Shown one piece after another: positions 41,078 through 50,045 of a DNA stretch of 64,000 nucleotides (within the stretch, counting starts at the first letter, position 1; each line of letters begins with the position of its first letter). Made by a program: the position numbers and the translations under genes. The notes beneath the pieces were generated by a model. That model did not search any database. It was given only the letters and a program-made list of their open reading frames with translations, and was not told where the DNA came from. The DNA comes from Pseudomonas gregormendelii (GTDB taxonomy: Bacteria > Pseudomonadota > Gammaproteobacteria > Pseudomonadales > Pseudomonadaceae), in contig NZ_JADEVO010000017.1 in NCBI RefSeq assembly GCF_017114825.1, positions 1 through 64,000 on the forward strand, written 5' to 3'.

Positions 41078-41412
41078 TGATTATTAAACTCTTACCACAG
41101 CGTCGGGACGATGCGCTTGTGGTGTTACGATCTGGAAATCTCGTGATTGTTAACGGCGAGCCTTTCGATTTTTCGTCGATGAATGACGGCGATACCCTGC
41201 CACATACAGCAATTCGGTCTGAATGGTTCGTTGGTGATGTCGAAAAGATCGATGGTGAACTTACCCTAACGTTGCTGCTCCCAAATCCCTCGAACTGCAG
41301 CCCCGCACAAGCGTTGCCGGTTGACTTAATCAACGTTCCGAATGGATTAGTTGTCTTTCCGCCGCCTCTACCAGAAGCCTCGATCGCAATCGTGAGTGAG
41401 GTACTGCCATGA
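41077..41412 (+). CDS. Hypothetical tail-fibre-associated protein
   Basis: A 111-residue beta-rich protein starting MIIKLLPQRRDD. It shares TAATG with the fibre gene upstream and overlaps the next gene by four bases. Like the fibre it is relatively AT-rich, so the pair may have moved together. It could be a fibre chaperone; the family is not recognised. Confidence 0.6.
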   Translation: MIIKLLPQRRDDALVVLRSGNLVIVNGEPFDFSSMNDGDTLPHTAIRSEWFVGDVEKIDGELTLTLLLPNPSNCSPAQALPVDLINVPNGLVVFPPPLPEASIAIVSEVLP

Positions 41413-41774
41413 ATATCGACTGGAACCAACTGATCACAAAAGCCATGAAGGATGCTGCCGTACGGAACGCGCATCTGGCCGAGATACAGGCAGAGCTATC
41501 GTCGCGCAATACCAAAGCAGTAACCCAGATCGCGCGCATCCAAGATCGAGTGGATACGCTCGGTTACGGCATCGAAGCCGGCGAGGCGAGCGAAGAGGAT
41601 GAAGCCGAACAAGCAGTGCTGCAGCTCAGCCTCAAATCGTGGAAGGGCTACAAGTTCACCCTGGGCAAGGTCACCGTCCAGGCCACTTGGCCTGCCGCAC
41701 CTGTCTGGCCGCTTGAGCCCACCATGCCTGACATCCCGGCAGATCCCGGGGCCATGGCTACCGAAACCCAGTAA
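41409..41774 (+). CDS. Putative tail-fibre assembly protein
   Basis: A 121-residue protein with an N-terminal coiled coil, an acidic hinge (EAGEASEEDEAEQ) and a C-terminal Trp/Pro-rich part (TWPAAPVWPLEPTMPDIPA). Proline- and tryptophan-rich C termini are typical of Tfa-type fibre assembly proteins. Coupled to the upstream gene by ATGA. Confidence 0.55.
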   Translation: MNIDWNQLITKAMKDAAVRNAHLAEIQAELSSRNTKAVTQIARIQDRVDTLGYGIEAGEASEEDEAEQAVLQLSLKSWKGYKFTLGKVTVQATWPAAPVWPLEPTMPDIPADPGAMATETQ

Positions 41775-41793
41775 CACCCCAGCAGCACCCATC

Positions 41794-41819
41794 ACCCGCC
41801 ATCGAGCGGGTTTATTTTT
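41794..41819 (+). terminator. Terminator after the fibre assembly gene
   Basis: CCCGC / GCGGG stem with a CATCGA loop followed by TTTATTTTT. Confidence 0.65.
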
Positions 41820-41847
41820 GCCCAAATTTTGAAACCGGAGATTCACC

Positions 41848-42063
41848 ATGTCCTTTATCGTCATCAACACCAGCAATAACTTCGATCCAATTCACCAGAT
41901 GGAATTCGCGACCGCCGAAGAGGCCGACGCCCATGCGCGGGAAATTGTGACAACGCAACCTCAGGCAGTCGTTCGCACGGCTCAACTGATCAACACCTAC
42001 ACCGCGAAGGTAACCGTCACTTCGAAGCCGGTGCAGATCGTTCCGGAAGCACCTGCCAGCTAA
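41848..42063 (+). CDS. 71-residue hypothetical protein
   Basis: A small soluble protein starting MSFIVINTSNNFD with a GGAG site upstream. It has a strand-helix-strand pattern and a valine-rich C-terminal strand. It lies between two terminators, so it may be its own unit. No family recognised. Confidence 0.6.
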   Translation: MSFIVINTSNNFDPIHQMEFATAEEADAHAREIVTTQPQAVVRTAQLINTYTAKVTVTSKPVQIVPEAPAS

Positions 42064-42081
42064 CAGAGGCATGTGACTCAC

Positions 42082-42105
42082 GCCCGCCCCGTGCGGGCTT
42101 TTTTT
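42082..42105 (+). terminator. Terminator before the hydrolase gene
   Basis: GCCCGC / GCGGGC stem with a five-base loop and seven T residues. Confidence 0.8.
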
Positions 42106-42121
42106 CGTCTGGAGTAAAGTT

Positions 42122-42556
42122 ATGACTGCAACTGAGAATGATCGCGACATCCTCGCTCGGACACTTTGGGGCGAGGCCCGCGGCGAAAGTCTCCCTGGCC
42201 AAATTGCCGTGGCGTGGACCGTCCGCAACCGCGTGTTCGACGGCAAGACCAAGTCATGGTGGGGGGAGGGCTACGCCAGCGTTTGCCTGAAGCCGTGGCA
42301 GTTCAGCTGCTGGAACAAAAATGATCGTAACTACCCTTACCTGAGCGGCGCGAAGCCTATCCCGGCTGCGCAATACGCTCAGGCGTTGAAGGCGGCTGAT
42401 CAAGTCATGGCGGGTACCGCGCCTGATCCAACTGGCGGCGCGACTCACTACTACGCGACGACCATGCCGAAGCCGCCGACCTGGGCAAAGGACGCCAAGC
42501 AGACACTGAGGCTCGGCCAGCACGTCTTTTTCAGGGTATTCGGAAAATCCTGTTGA
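42122..42556 (+). CDS. SleB-type cell-wall hydrolase (likely endolysin)
   Basis: A 144-residue enzyme of the SleB/Hydrolase_2 family: LARTLWGEARGES with the catalytic Glu, VAWTVRNRV, then PWQFSCWNKNDRN and a C-terminal THYYATTMPKPPTWAK. It has no signal peptide. It cleaves peptidoglycan. No endolysin gene lies between the holin and the spanins, so this gene at the end of the tail module is the best candidate for the lysis enzyme. Confidence 0.85.
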   Translation: MTATENDRDILARTLWGEARGESLPGQIAVAWTVRNRVFDGKTKSWWGEGYASVCLKPWQFSCWNKNDRNYPYLSGAKPIPAAQYAQALKAADQVMAGTAPDPTGGATHYYATTMPKPPTWAKDAKQTLRLGQHVFFRVFGKSC

Positions 42557-42610
42557 TACAGGACTTCCCGAACCCCAAATCTCAAATTGATGAGTGTGTT
42601 GATAGAAGGG

Positions 42611-43516
42611 TTAAATGCTCTTACCGTTTGACGCCACGGCGTACCGGTGCGGGTCTTCAATGACCCGGTTCATGCCCGTAGCAAAGCTGGCAAGCTCCCG
42701 AACCTTGTTGCGGTAGGTGCGCAGTTCCCACCAGCAGCCCTCGATGTCGTAGCCGGCCTTATGCAGTTCGCCCAGCAGCTTTTCGCATGGCGTTTCGTCC
42801 CCACGAATGTCCCGCAGGTCATGAAGTGTCACATCAAGCCAGGCCTGCTTGTCATTGCGGACGGTCAACATGCCTGCACGTCGAGCTACCAGGGTTGCGA
42901 TGGGGTAGCTGAGGTTCGGTTGGTGCTTTGGCTCCTTGCCCAGCCACTCGCCTTCAAGGGCGTAGGCCGCGATGAAGTTGCGAGCGCTGTCGAGCTGGTC
43001 AGCCGGGATGTCGGCAGCGGAACGCACACCGAAAGCGGCGTGAGTCTGTGACCAGATCTTCGAGGTGGCACGGCGTTGCATTGCAGCGGGAAGGCTCGAC
43101 ACCTTGCCCTTCACCACAGCACCGAGCATGTGGAAGCCGTCAGTGCCGATTGTTTGGCCGATGAGAGTGCTCATCTTGCCTTCGCTGTCTTCGTACCGGC
43201 CATGCTTGCGGATGGCTGGCAGGACTTCGGCAGTGACCCACTTCTTGAAGCGTTTGGCTTCTGCCTTGCGGCTGCGAAGGATTGCCGAATACAGCCCCGA
43301 CTCGTTGATGACCAGCATTTCTTGGTCGCCGCCAGGGGTACGCACAATCTGCGTACCCTTTTCATCCTCGTCCAGGTTGCGCGTCATATCGCCAGCAATC
43401 CGGTATTGAAGAGCTGACGCCACGTCAGCAGCTACGAACCAAGGCTGATCATCGACCAGGATGGTACGAACCTGATGGGCTTCGAAGTGAAACGGAATGA
43501 TTTTAGCTGTTTGCAC
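42611..43516 (-). CDS. BRO-N/antirepressor family protein
   Basis: A 301-residue protein. Residues ~5-105 form a BRO-N domain: ILVDDQPWFVAADVASAL, the loop NESGLYSAILRSRKAEAKRF and WVTAEVLPAIRKHGRY. The C-terminal two thirds carry a different helical domain with VARRAGMLTVRNDKQAW. It uses GTG 43516 with an AGGGGAAA site. It is leftward, opposite to the late genes, and preceded by a C4-like RNA. In P22 and P1 such antirepressors inactivate a prophage repressor. Confidence 0.82.
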   Translation of the reverse strand: MQTAKIIPFHFEAHQVRTILVDDQPWFVAADVASALQYRIAGDMTRNLDEDEKGTQIVRTPGGDQEMLVINESGLYSAILRSRKAEAKRFKKWVTAEVLPAIRKHGRYEDSEGKMSTLIGQTIGTDGFHMLGAVVKGKVSSLPAAMQRRATSKIWSQTHAAFGVRSAADIPADQLDSARNFIAAYALEGEWLGKEPKHQPNLSYPIATLVARRAGMLTVRNDKQAWLDVTLHDLRDIRGDETPCEKLLGELHKAGYDIEGCWWELRTYRNKVRELASFATGMNRVIEDPHRYAVASNGKSI

Positions 43517-44477
43517 GATGATTTCCCCTGTCTATTAGGGCTCACCACAGTTGCGACCAAGCAAAATAAGGTGGCGAGCCGTACGCAGGTTGGTCGACCG
43601 GGGACAAAGGAACCCGGCAGGGCCGAAGCCCTCCCACGCACGGCCCACCATAAAGAGGGGCATAAAAAAACGCCATGTAGGCGTCGTGCGCCATTGTCTA
43701 TCCGGGCGACCAAACCCGATCACCGAATTTGCGGTGACGGGCGCACAGTAACCCCAGAATCAGAAGGCGTCAACCTTGAGCCAAAACCACATGATTTTCC
43801 GTTGAGAAAAATGATTTGTAGGTAGGCCCCAAAAGGGGTCTATCAACAACCTTTTCCGAATACCCGGAATATACAACGCTAAGTTATTGATTCTTATAGG
43901 GCGATTTGGCTGTTTCTTACCTCTTTAAAAACCTTATATTATTGTCATTTATCAATAGCTTGTGTCGGTCTCGGGGTCACCTTGACATACTGGTGGCCAA
44001 ACGCTGTTGATGGACAGCTGGAGAGGGCTAAAAGCTGTCTAATACTAGCGCGGCGTTTCTCGGTTTCATTGGCCTGAAACGCGCTTATGTCGGGCTAAGG
44101 TTTTAGACAATCGTCAATGCATGCTCGCGAAACAAAACCTGCACGCCATTCCCGATGTTACTGCTGCGTCAGTGGCGCGCTGGGTGAGATTTCTAACTGA
44201 CGAACGGTAGGCGGGACACCAAGGCAGGGAAGGTAGCTCGTACCAATTTTTGTACCACTGCGTGTGTTTCGCAGCAGTTTGGTGGGTGCTGCAGAGTAGG
44301 CAAACCCCAGTAAACACTGGGGTTGGCTACACTGGGAAACCTAGCGAAACCCATTTTTAATATTAGGAGTATGGCTGAAGAACTGTCGATGGTTGATCAA
44401 ATAACAGGTGAAAGTCCTTGAAAAGACGTACAAAACAGCGGGTTTCCGGCGAATGGTAGGTTGGGTTCGGCGAATAC
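43517..44477. other. Prophage-host junction region
   Basis: Nearly 1 kb without a confident gene. It holds the C4-like RNA (43570-43649), an AT-rich stretch (~43850-43960), a GCGTTTC/GAAACGC hairpin (44053-44082) and a strong AACCCCAG/CTGGGGTT hairpin near 44303-44324. The right attachment site should lie here, between the antirepressor unit and the folD terminator. The left end is not in the window, so its core cannot be identified. Confidence 0.45.
43570..43649 (-). ncRNA. C4-like antisense RNA element upstream of the antirepressor
   Basis: Read leftward, an 80-nt segment folds with an outer stem (GGTGGGCCGTGCG pairing with CGTACGGC plus CCACC). It encloses two hairpins: AGGGC-TTCG-GCCCT, and CCGGG with CCCGG around a 10-nt loop. 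It lies about 55 nt before the start of the antirepressor gene, in the same transcript. The layout matches the C4 RNAs of P1-, P7- and P22-type immunity regions, which base-pair with the leader of the ant operon and block its expression. Flanking TTGGTCGC and ATAGACA repeats support a regulatory leader. Confidence 0.5.
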
Positions 44478-44503
44478 AAAAAACCCCGCCATTGGCGGGG
44501 TTT
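44478..44503 (-). terminator. Terminator of folD
   Basis: CCCCGCC / GGCGGGG stem with an ATT loop followed leftward by six T residues, about 30 bp past the folD stop. Confidence 0.88.
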
Positions 44504-44534
44504 GTTGGCTCAGCTTGCACGGCACAAAACGCCA

Positions 44535-45389
44535 TCAGCCATGCAGGGTTTCTGCTGCGTACAGGGTGTTTTCCAGCAGGCACGCACGCGTCATCGGACC
44601 TACGCCGCCAGGCACTGGGGTGATCCAGCCGGCGCGGGGCAGGGCGGTTTCGTAGATCACGTCACCGACCAGCTTGCCGTCGTCCTGACGGTTGATGCCG
44701 ACGTCGATAACGATTGCGCCTTCCTTGATCCACTCGCCCCGGACCAGCCCCGGCTTGCCGGCGGCGACCACCACCAGGTCAGCGCGGCCGACGTGGCCGG
44801 CCAGGTCCTTGGTGAAGCGGTGGGTGACCGTCACGGTGCAGCCGGCCAGCAGAAGTTCCATGGCCATCGGGCGACCGACGATGTTCGACGCGCCTACGAC
44901 CACCGCGTCCATGCCGTACAGGTCGACGCCGGTGCTTTCCAGCAAGGTCATGATGCCTTTGGGTGTGCACGGGCGCAGCAGCGGGATGCGCTGGGCGAGG
45001 CGGCCGACGTTGTAAGGGTGGAAACCGTCAACGTCCTTGTCCGGGCGAATGCGTTCCAGGAGCTTGGAAGCGTCCAGGTGTTCCGGCAGGGGCAGTTGAA
45101 GCAGGACGCCGTCGATTGCCGGGTCGTCGTTGAGGCGATCGATCAGCTGGGTGAGTGCTTCCTGGGTGGTTTCTGAAGGCAGGTCATAAGCTTGGGACAG
45201 GAAGCCGACCTCTTCACAGTCTTTACGCTTGTGCGAGACATAAACCTGAGAGGCAGGATCGCTGCCGACCAGGATCACCGCGAGACCGGGCGTGCGCAGG
45301 CCTTGCTGGCGACGCTCGGTGACGCGTTTGGCGATCTGCTGGCGCAGGCTGGCGGCGATCGATTTGCCGTCGATTAGTTGTGCAGTCAT
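44535..45389 (-). CDS. folD: Methylenetetrahydrofolate dehydrogenase / cyclohydrolase
   Basis: A 284-residue bifunctional enzyme of one-carbon metabolism. It converts 5,10-methylene-THF to 10-formyl-THF with NADP. Visible signatures: [20 protein letters not shown] with the catalytic Tyr/Lys, [13 protein letters not shown], the Rossmann segment [14 protein letters not shown], and the family motif [11 protein letters not shown] near the end. The length is normal. It is leftward, diverging from the tRNA cluster, as in other Pseudomonas. It marks the host side of the prophage junction. Confidence 0.97.
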   Translation of the reverse strand: MTAQLIDGKSIAASLRQQIAKRVTERRQQGLRTPGLAVILVGSDPASQVYVSHKRKDCEEVGFLSQAYDLPSETTQEALTQLIDRLNDDPAIDGVLLQLPLPEHLDASKLLERIRPDKDVDGFHPYNVGRLAQRIPLLRPCTPKGIMTLLESTGVDLYGMDAVVVGASNIVGRPMAMELLLAGCTVTVTHRFTKDLAGHVGRADLVVVAAGKPGLVRGEWIKEGAIVIDVGINRQDDGKLVGDVIYETALPRAGWITPVPGGVGPMTRACLLENTLYAAETLHG

Positions 45390-45520
45390 TGCGCGTGATT
45401 AACCATCGAGAGGGGAAAAAAAGAGAACGCATTCTCGCATGTCATGCGGTGAGGGCAAAGGCGCTTGGTCTGCAAATTCCTCTAACCCCTTTAATTAAAT
45501 GAATTTTTTTTAAAAAGGAT

Positions 45521-45547
45521 TTGACGCCCTTTGGGGCGGTCTATACT
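45521..45547 (+). promoter_or_regulatory. Promoter of the tRNA cluster
   Basis: -35 TTGACG (45521-45526) and -10 TATACT (45542-45547). The 15-bp spacer is short. It lies about 120 bp before the first tRNA, after an AT-rich upstream stretch (TTTTTTTTAAAAA) that could act as an UP element. Confidence 0.55.
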
Positions 45548-45664
45548 ATTCGTCGCACTTGTCGGGCACAGCCTAGCACTGGTTAAGAAGGTTGAGCGGA
45601 GTTCCGATTCTGCGAGACTGGAAAGCACTTAGTTTGTAGTCGTCCAAGAGTACAGATTAACAAG

Positions 45665-45741
45665 GCGCCCGTAGCTCAGCTGGATAGAGCATCCGCCTTC
45701 TAAGCGGATGGTCGCAGGTTCGAGTCCTGCCGGGTGCGCCA
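45665..45741 (+). tRNA. tRNA-Arg (TCT)
   Basis: A 77-nt cloverleaf including encoded CCA: acceptor GCGCCCG / CGGGTGC, anticodon loop CTTCTAA, T-loop TTCGAGT. First of a four-tRNA cluster. Confidence 0.97.
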
Positions 45742-45773
45742 TTAGGCAGCTTTGGCACAAGTAGCGCGATATG

Positions 45774-45849
45774 GTGGGCGTAGCTCAGTTGGTAGAGCAC
45801 GGGATTGTGACTCCCGTTGTCGAGGGTTCGATCCCCTTCGTCCACCCCA
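45774..45849 (+). tRNA. tRNA-His (GTG), copy 1
   Basis: 76 nt with encoded CCA. Acceptor GTGGGCG, anticodon loop TTGTGAC, discriminator C, and a G at position -1 as required for tRNA-His. Identical to the copy at 46067-46142. Confidence 0.97.
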
Positions 45850-45856
45850 TATTTCA

Positions 45857-45887
45857 AAAGGCGCCAGATTAACAGTCTGGCGCCTTT
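45857..45887 (+). terminator. Hairpin after first tRNA-His
   Basis: AAAGGCGCCAGA / TCTGGCGCCTTT, 12-bp stem with a TTAACAG loop but a short T-run. It probably partly terminates or protects the tRNA precursor. Nearly identical to 46150-46184. Confidence 0.6.
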
Positions 45888-45906
45888 GCTTTAACAGCTT
45901 CAACCC

Positions 45907-45991
45907 GCGGATGTGGTGGAATTGGTAGACACACTGGATTTAGGTTCCAGCGCCGCAAGGTGTAAGAGTTCGAGTCTCTTCATCCGCACCA
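45907..45991 (+). tRNA. tRNA-Leu (TAG)
   Basis: 85 nt with long variable arm and encoded CCA: acceptor GCGGATG / CATCCGC, anticodon loop TTTAGGT. Confidence 0.97.
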
Positions 45992-46066
45992 AATAAAGCT
46001 TCAGTCATGCCGCTTGGCTTGAGTGGGGTTCGACGAGAAACTCCGGTTCACTTGTCATGCTACATG

Positions 46067-46142
46067 GTGGGCGTAGCTCAGTTGGTAGAGCACGGGATTG
46101 TGACTCCCGTTGTCGAGGGTTCGATCCCCTTCGTCCACCCCA
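46067..46142 (+). tRNA. tRNA-His (GTG), copy 2
   Basis: Identical 76-nt sequence to copy 1, again followed by the same hairpin, so gene and hairpin were duplicated as one unit around tRNA-Leu. Confidence 0.97.
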
Positions 46143-46149
46143 TATTTCG

Positions 46150-46184
46150 AAAGGCGCCAGATTTAACAGTCTGGCGCCTTTTTT
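46150..46184 (+). terminator. Terminator of the tRNA cluster
   Basis: GGCGCCAGA / TCTGGCGCC stem with a TTTAACAG-type loop and six T residues. A better T-run than the upstream copy suggests this is the true end of the tRNA operon. Confidence 0.85.
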
Positions 46185-46535
46185 GTTTCAGTGGTTCACG
46201 GCCGCAGTTACTGGGTCGTAGTGGCGGGGCGTTTCGTCGTATTTATGTTTTTCGATGATGCCGCGCCCCCCGCCGGCCTTGTTCGTAAGGTCGGTTGTCC
46301 GGGGTCTGCTCGGCAACCCCTTCTATATATAGGAGGGTTGGTGCAGAGCCCTGGCGTGATTGACCGTATTTGCCATTGGGGCGGGCTGCATTGGTGTATC
46401 CGCCCCTATAAATTGCCTGCCACGTTTTTACCCGTTTTCAGTAGGGTGACTTCTTGAGTTTGACCTACTAGAATGCATGCCCTTGATTCTGGGGTCGGAA
46501 ACGGCCGGCCAACGTCTGTGCAACGAGGAATATCC
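46185..46535 (+). other. Intergenic region before tig
   Basis: About 350 bp with no convincing gene. It holds a CCGGCCTT/AAGGTCGG hairpin near 46274-46296 and a TATAAA at 46407-46412 that may be the tig -10, without an obvious -35. The tig ribosome-binding site is CAACGAGGAAT at 46521-46531. Confidence 0.45.
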
Positions 46536-47846
46536 ATGCAAGTTTCTGTTGAAAATACTTCTGCTCTTGAGCGCCGCATGAGCATCACCGTGCCGGCTGA
46601 GCGCATCGAGATTCAGGTCAACAAGCGTCTGCAGCAGACTGCCCAAAAGGCCAAGATTGCTGGATTCCGTCCAGGCAAAGTGCCAATGAGCGAAATCAAG
46701 CGCCGTTTTGGTGCTGATGCCCGCCAGGAAGCTGTTGGTGACGTGATCCAGTCTTCGTTCTACGAAGCCGTAGTTGAGCAAAAGCTGAACCCGGCTGGGG
46801 CTCCTTCGATCGAGCCAAAATCTCTGGAAGCTGGCAAAGATCTGGAATATGTAGCCATCTTCGAAGTGTTCCCTGAGTTCACCGTTGCCGGTTTCGAAGG
46901 TATCGCTGTCGAGCGCCTGAGCGCTGACGTAACTGATGCTGATCTGGACAAGATGCTGGACGTACTGCGCAAGCAGAACACCCGCTTCGAAGAAACTGAT
47001 CGCGCTGCTCAGAACGATGACCAGCTGAACATCGATTTCGTTGGCAAGGTCGACGGCGAAGTGTTCGCTGGCGGTTCCGCCAAAGGTACTCAGCTGGTGC
47101 TGGGTTCCGGCCGCATGATCCCTGGTTTCGAAGACGGCCTGGTTGGCGCTAAAGCCGGCGAAGAGCGCGTTCTGAACCTGACCTTTCCTGAGGACTATCA
47201 GAACCTCGACCTGGCCGGCAAGACCGCTGAGTTCACCGTCACCGTGAACAGCGTTTCCGAGCCGAAACTGCCAGAACTGAACGAAGAATTCTTCGCTCAA
47301 TTCGGCATCAAGGAAACCGGTTTGGAAGGCTTCCGCGCCGAAGTTCGCAAGAACATGGAGCGCGAGCTGCGCCAGGCCATCAAGTCCAAGGTCAAGAATC
47401 AGGTAATGGACGGTCTGCTGGCCACCAACCCGATCGAAGTGCCAAAAGCCTTGCTGTCCAACGAAGTTGACCGTCTGCGTGTGCAGGCTGTTCAGCAATT
47501 CGGCGGCAACATCAAGCCTGATCAACTGCCTGCCGAGCTGTTCGAAGAACAAGCCAAGCGTCGCGTTGTACTGGGTCTGATCGTGGCTGAAGTGGTCAAG
47601 CAGTTCGACCTCAAGCCTGACGAAGCCCGCGTTCGCGAAATGATTCAGGAAATGGCTTCGGCCTACCAGGAACCTGAGCAGGTCGTGTCCTGGTACTACA
47701 AGAATGACCAGCAACTGAACGAAGTTCGTTCGGTTGTGCTGGAAGAACAAGTTGTGGATACTGTTCTGCAGAAGGCTAACGTGACCGACAAATCGGTCTC
47801 TTACGAAGAAGCAGTCAAGCCGGTAGAAGCTGCACCAGCCGCCTGA
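46536..47846 (+). CDS. tig: Trigger factor chaperone / peptidyl-prolyl isomerase
   Basis: A 436-residue ribosome-bound chaperone. The ribosome-docking signature [13 protein letters not shown] is at ~43-56. The FKBP-type isomerase domain is at ~160-245 ([28 protein letters not shown]). The rest forms the C-terminal arms. The start at 46536 (MQVSVENT) has GAGGAA; a longer in-frame reading to 46473 lacks one. It begins the quality-control block with clpP, clpX and lon. Confidence 0.97.
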   Translation: MQVSVENTSALERRMSITVPAERIEIQVNKRLQQTAQKAKIAGFRPGKVPMSEIKRRFGADARQEAVGDVIQSSFYEAVVEQKLNPAGAPSIEPKSLEAGKDLEYVAIFEVFPEFTVAGFEGIAVERLSADVTDADLDKMLDVLRKQNTRFEETDRAAQNDDQLNIDFVGKVDGEVFAGGSAKGTQLVLGSGRMIPGFEDGLVGAKAGEERVLNLTFPEDYQNLDLAGKTAEFTVTVNSVSEPKLPELNEEFFAQFGIKETGLEGFRAEVRKNMERELRQAIKSKVKNQVMDGLLATNPIEVPKALLSNEVDRLRVQAVQQFGGNIKPDQLPAELFEEQAKRRVVLGLIVAEVVKQFDLKPDEARVREMIQEMASAYQEPEQVVSWYYKNDQQLNEVRSVVLEEQVVDTVLQKANVTDKSVSYEEAVKPVEAAPAA

Positions 47847-47873
47847 TCGTTTTTGCGCTAAGAAGTACACACC

Positions 47874-47899
47874 ATAAGCCAGCCTTCGCGCTGGCTTAT
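47874..47899. other. Hairpin between tig and clpP
   Basis: A 10-bp perfect stem ATAAGCCAGC / GCTGGCTTAT with a CTTCGC loop and no T-run. It may partly terminate tig or act as a processing site. Confidence 0.5.
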
Positions 47900-47939
47900 G
47901 CGTATTCAAGACATAACTATTTGGGAGCGACTGCAGAGC

Positions 47940-48575
47940 ATGTTCCGTAATTCTTATATTCAGCAGAACTCTGATATCCAGGCCGCAGGCGGCCTGGTCC
48001 CGATGGTTGTCGAGCAATCCGCTCGTGGCGAGCGCGCCTATGACATCTACTCGCGTCTTCTCAAGGAGCGCGTGATTTTCCTGGTTGGCCCGGTAGAGGA
48101 CTACATGGCCAACCTGATCTGTGCGCAGCTGCTATTCCTTGAAGCGGAAAATCCGGACAAGGACATCCATCTCTACATCAACTCCCCGGGCGGTTCGGTG
48201 ACTGCAGGCATGTCGATCTACGACACCATGCAATTCATCAAGCCGAACGTGTCGACCACCTGCATTGGACAAGCCTGCAGCATGGGCGCATTCCTGCTGA
48301 CGGCCGGTGCCCCGGGCAAGCGTTTCTGCCTGCCGAACTCGCGCGTGATGATTCACCAGCCACTGGGCGGTTTCCAGGGCCAGGCTTCGGACATCGAAAT
48401 CCATGCCAAGGAAATCCTGTTCATTCGCGAGCGTCTCAATACGCTGATGGCCAAGCACAGCGGGCACACACTTGAAGAAATCGAGCGCGATACCAACCGC
48501 GATAATTTCATGAGTGCGGAAGCCGCGCGTGCGTACGGGCTGATCGATGAAGTGATCTCCCAGCGCCCAGCTTAA
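47940..48575 (+). CDS. clpP: ATP-dependent Clp protease proteolytic subunit
   Basis: A 211-residue serine peptidase. Ser in [11 protein letters not shown], His in [20 protein letters not shown] and a downstream Asp form the triad. [18 protein letters not shown] is the oxyanion/handle region. The start at 47940 (MFRNSYIQQ) is the usual Pseudomonas start with GGGAG upstream. It assembles as a tetradecamer with ClpX or ClpA. Clearly distinct from the phage ClpP-like protease at 21165. Confidence 0.97.
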   Translation: MFRNSYIQQNSDIQAAGGLVPMVVEQSARGERAYDIYSRLLKERVIFLVGPVEDYMANLICAQLLFLEAENPDKDIHLYINSPGGSVTAGMSIYDTMQFIKPNVSTTCIGQACSMGAFLLTAGAPGKRFCLPNSRVMIHQPLGGFQGQASDIEIHAKEILFIRERLNTLMAKHSGHTLEEIERDTNRDNFMSAEAARAYGLIDEVISQRPA

Positions 48576-48687
48576 AATAAGCAGCTCAAAATAGGGCTGG
48601 TCGGCTTGTCTGATCACCTGCGGACTTGAAAAAGCCCGCAATAGCCTTCATCTTGTGTTGCAAGCCTATCGGATTTGGATCGATCGA

Positions 48688-49971
48688 ATGACTGACACCC
48701 GCAACGGCGAGGACAACGGCAAACTGCTTTATTGCTCCTTCTGTGGCAAAAGCCAGCATGAAGTGCGCAAATTGATTGCCGGTCCCTCGGTCTTTATTTG
48801 CGACGAGTGCGTCGACCTGTGCAACGACATCATCCGTGAGGAGGTGCAGGAAGCCCAGGCCGAAAGCAGCGCGCATAAATTGCCATCGCCTAAAGAAATC
48901 AGCGGCATCCTTGATCAGTATGTGATTGGTCAAGAGCGTGCGAAGAAGGTTCTGGCCGTAGCGGTGTACAACCACTACAAACGTCTGAACCAGCGCGACA
49001 AAAAGAATGACGACGTCGAACTCGGCAAGAGCAACATCTTGCTGATCGGCCCGACAGGCTCGGGTAAAACCCTGCTTGCCGAAACACTTGCCCGCTTGCT
49101 GAACGTTCCGTTCACCATCGCCGACGCTACCACCCTCACGGAGGCGGGTTACGTAGGTGAAGATGTCGAGAACATCATTCAGAAGTTGTTGCAGAAGTGC
49201 GATTACGACGTGGAAAAGGCCCAGATGGGCATTGTCTACATCGATGAGATCGACAAGATCTCGCGCAAGTCCGACAACCCGTCGATCACCCGGGACGTTT
49301 CCGGTGAAGGCGTACAGCAGGCGCTGCTCAAGTTGATTGAAGGCACGGTCGCTTCCGTTCCGCCTCAAGGTGGTCGCAAGCATCCGCAACAGGAATTCCT
49401 TCAGGTCGACACCCGTAACATCCTGTTCATCTGCGGCGGTGCGTTCTCCGGTCTGGAGAAAGTCATCCAGAACCGTTCCACCAAGGGTGGCATCGGTTTC
49501 AACGCCGAAGTGCGCAGCAAGGAAGAAGGCAAGAAAGTCGGTGAGTCCCTGCGTGAAGTCGAGCCTGACGATTTGGTCAAGTTCGGTCTGATCCCGGAAT
49601 TTGTCGGTCGTCTGCCGGTACTTGCCACGCTGGACGAGCTTGATGAGGCTGCGCTGATGCAGATTCTCACCGAGCCGAAAAATGCTCTGACCAAACAGTA
49701 TGCCAAGCTGTTCGAGATGGAAGGTGTTGACCTGGAATTCCGGGCTGACGCGCTGAAATCGGTTGCCAAACGTGCCCTGGAACGCAAGACCGGTGCCCGT
49801 GGACTGCGCTCGATTCTCGAAGGTGTACTGCTCGACACCATGTACGAAATCCCCTCGCAATCCGAGGTGAGCAAGGTGGTGATCGATGAAAGCGTGATAG
49901 AAGGCAAGTCCAAGCCACTGTATATCTACGAAAACAGTGAGCCGGCTGCCAAGGCCGCGCCAGACGCTTAA
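48688..49971 (+). CDS. clpX: Clp protease ATP-binding subunit ClpX
   Basis: A 427-residue AAA+ unfoldase. The N-terminal zinc-binding domain has CSFCGK and CDECVDLC. Walker A is GPTGSGKT and Walker [11 protein letters not shown]. The pore loop is GYVGED, and the ClpP-contact IGF loop is in GGIGFNAE. The start at 48688 (MTDTRNGED) is the usual one. It follows clpP and precedes lon. Confidence 0.97.
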   Translation: MTDTRNGEDNGKLLYCSFCGKSQHEVRKLIAGPSVFICDECVDLCNDIIREEVQEAQAESSAHKLPSPKEISGILDQYVIGQERAKKVLAVAVYNHYKRLNQRDKKNDDVELGKSNILLIGPTGSGKTLLAETLARLLNVPFTIADATTLTEAGYVGEDVENIIQKLLQKCDYDVEKAQMGIVYIDEIDKISRKSDNPSITRDVSGEGVQQALLKLIEGTVASVPPQGGRKHPQQEFLQVDTRNILFICGGAFSGLEKVIQNRSTKGGIGFNAEVRSKEEGKKVGESLREVEPDDLVKFGLIPEFVGRLPVLATLDELDEAALMQILTEPKNALTKQYAKLFEMEGVDLEFRADALKSVAKRALERKTGARGLRSILEGVLLDTMYEIPSQSEVSKVVIDESVIEGKSKPLYIYENSEPAAKAAPDA

Positions 49972-49993
49972 GCGTCACGCAGCTGGAATAAAG

Positions 49994-50020
49994 AAGGGGC
50001 CTTCGGGCCCCTTTGCTTTT
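49994..50020 (+). terminator. Terminator after clpX
   Basis: AAGGGGCC / GGCCCCTT stem with a TTCG tetraloop followed by TGCTTTTT. Confidence 0.85.
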
Positions 50021-50045
50021 TGCAGGTTTTAACACAGTCATTGCG

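Noticed and set aside
43535..43723. 62-codon leftward frame through the C4-like RNA
   Set aside because: It overlaps a strongly structured RNA, and its codon pattern follows the stem sequences. An Icd-like peptide is conceivable, but the sequence alone does not support it.
44114..44317. 67-codon leftward frame in the junction region
   Set aside because: Cys/His/Trp-rich composition, no ribosome-binding site, overlaps hairpins, no family resemblance.
45665..46142. tRNA cluster as the prophage attachment site
   Set aside because: All four tRNAs are intact and lie on the far side of folD from the phage genes. No tRNA fragment is seen at the junction side.
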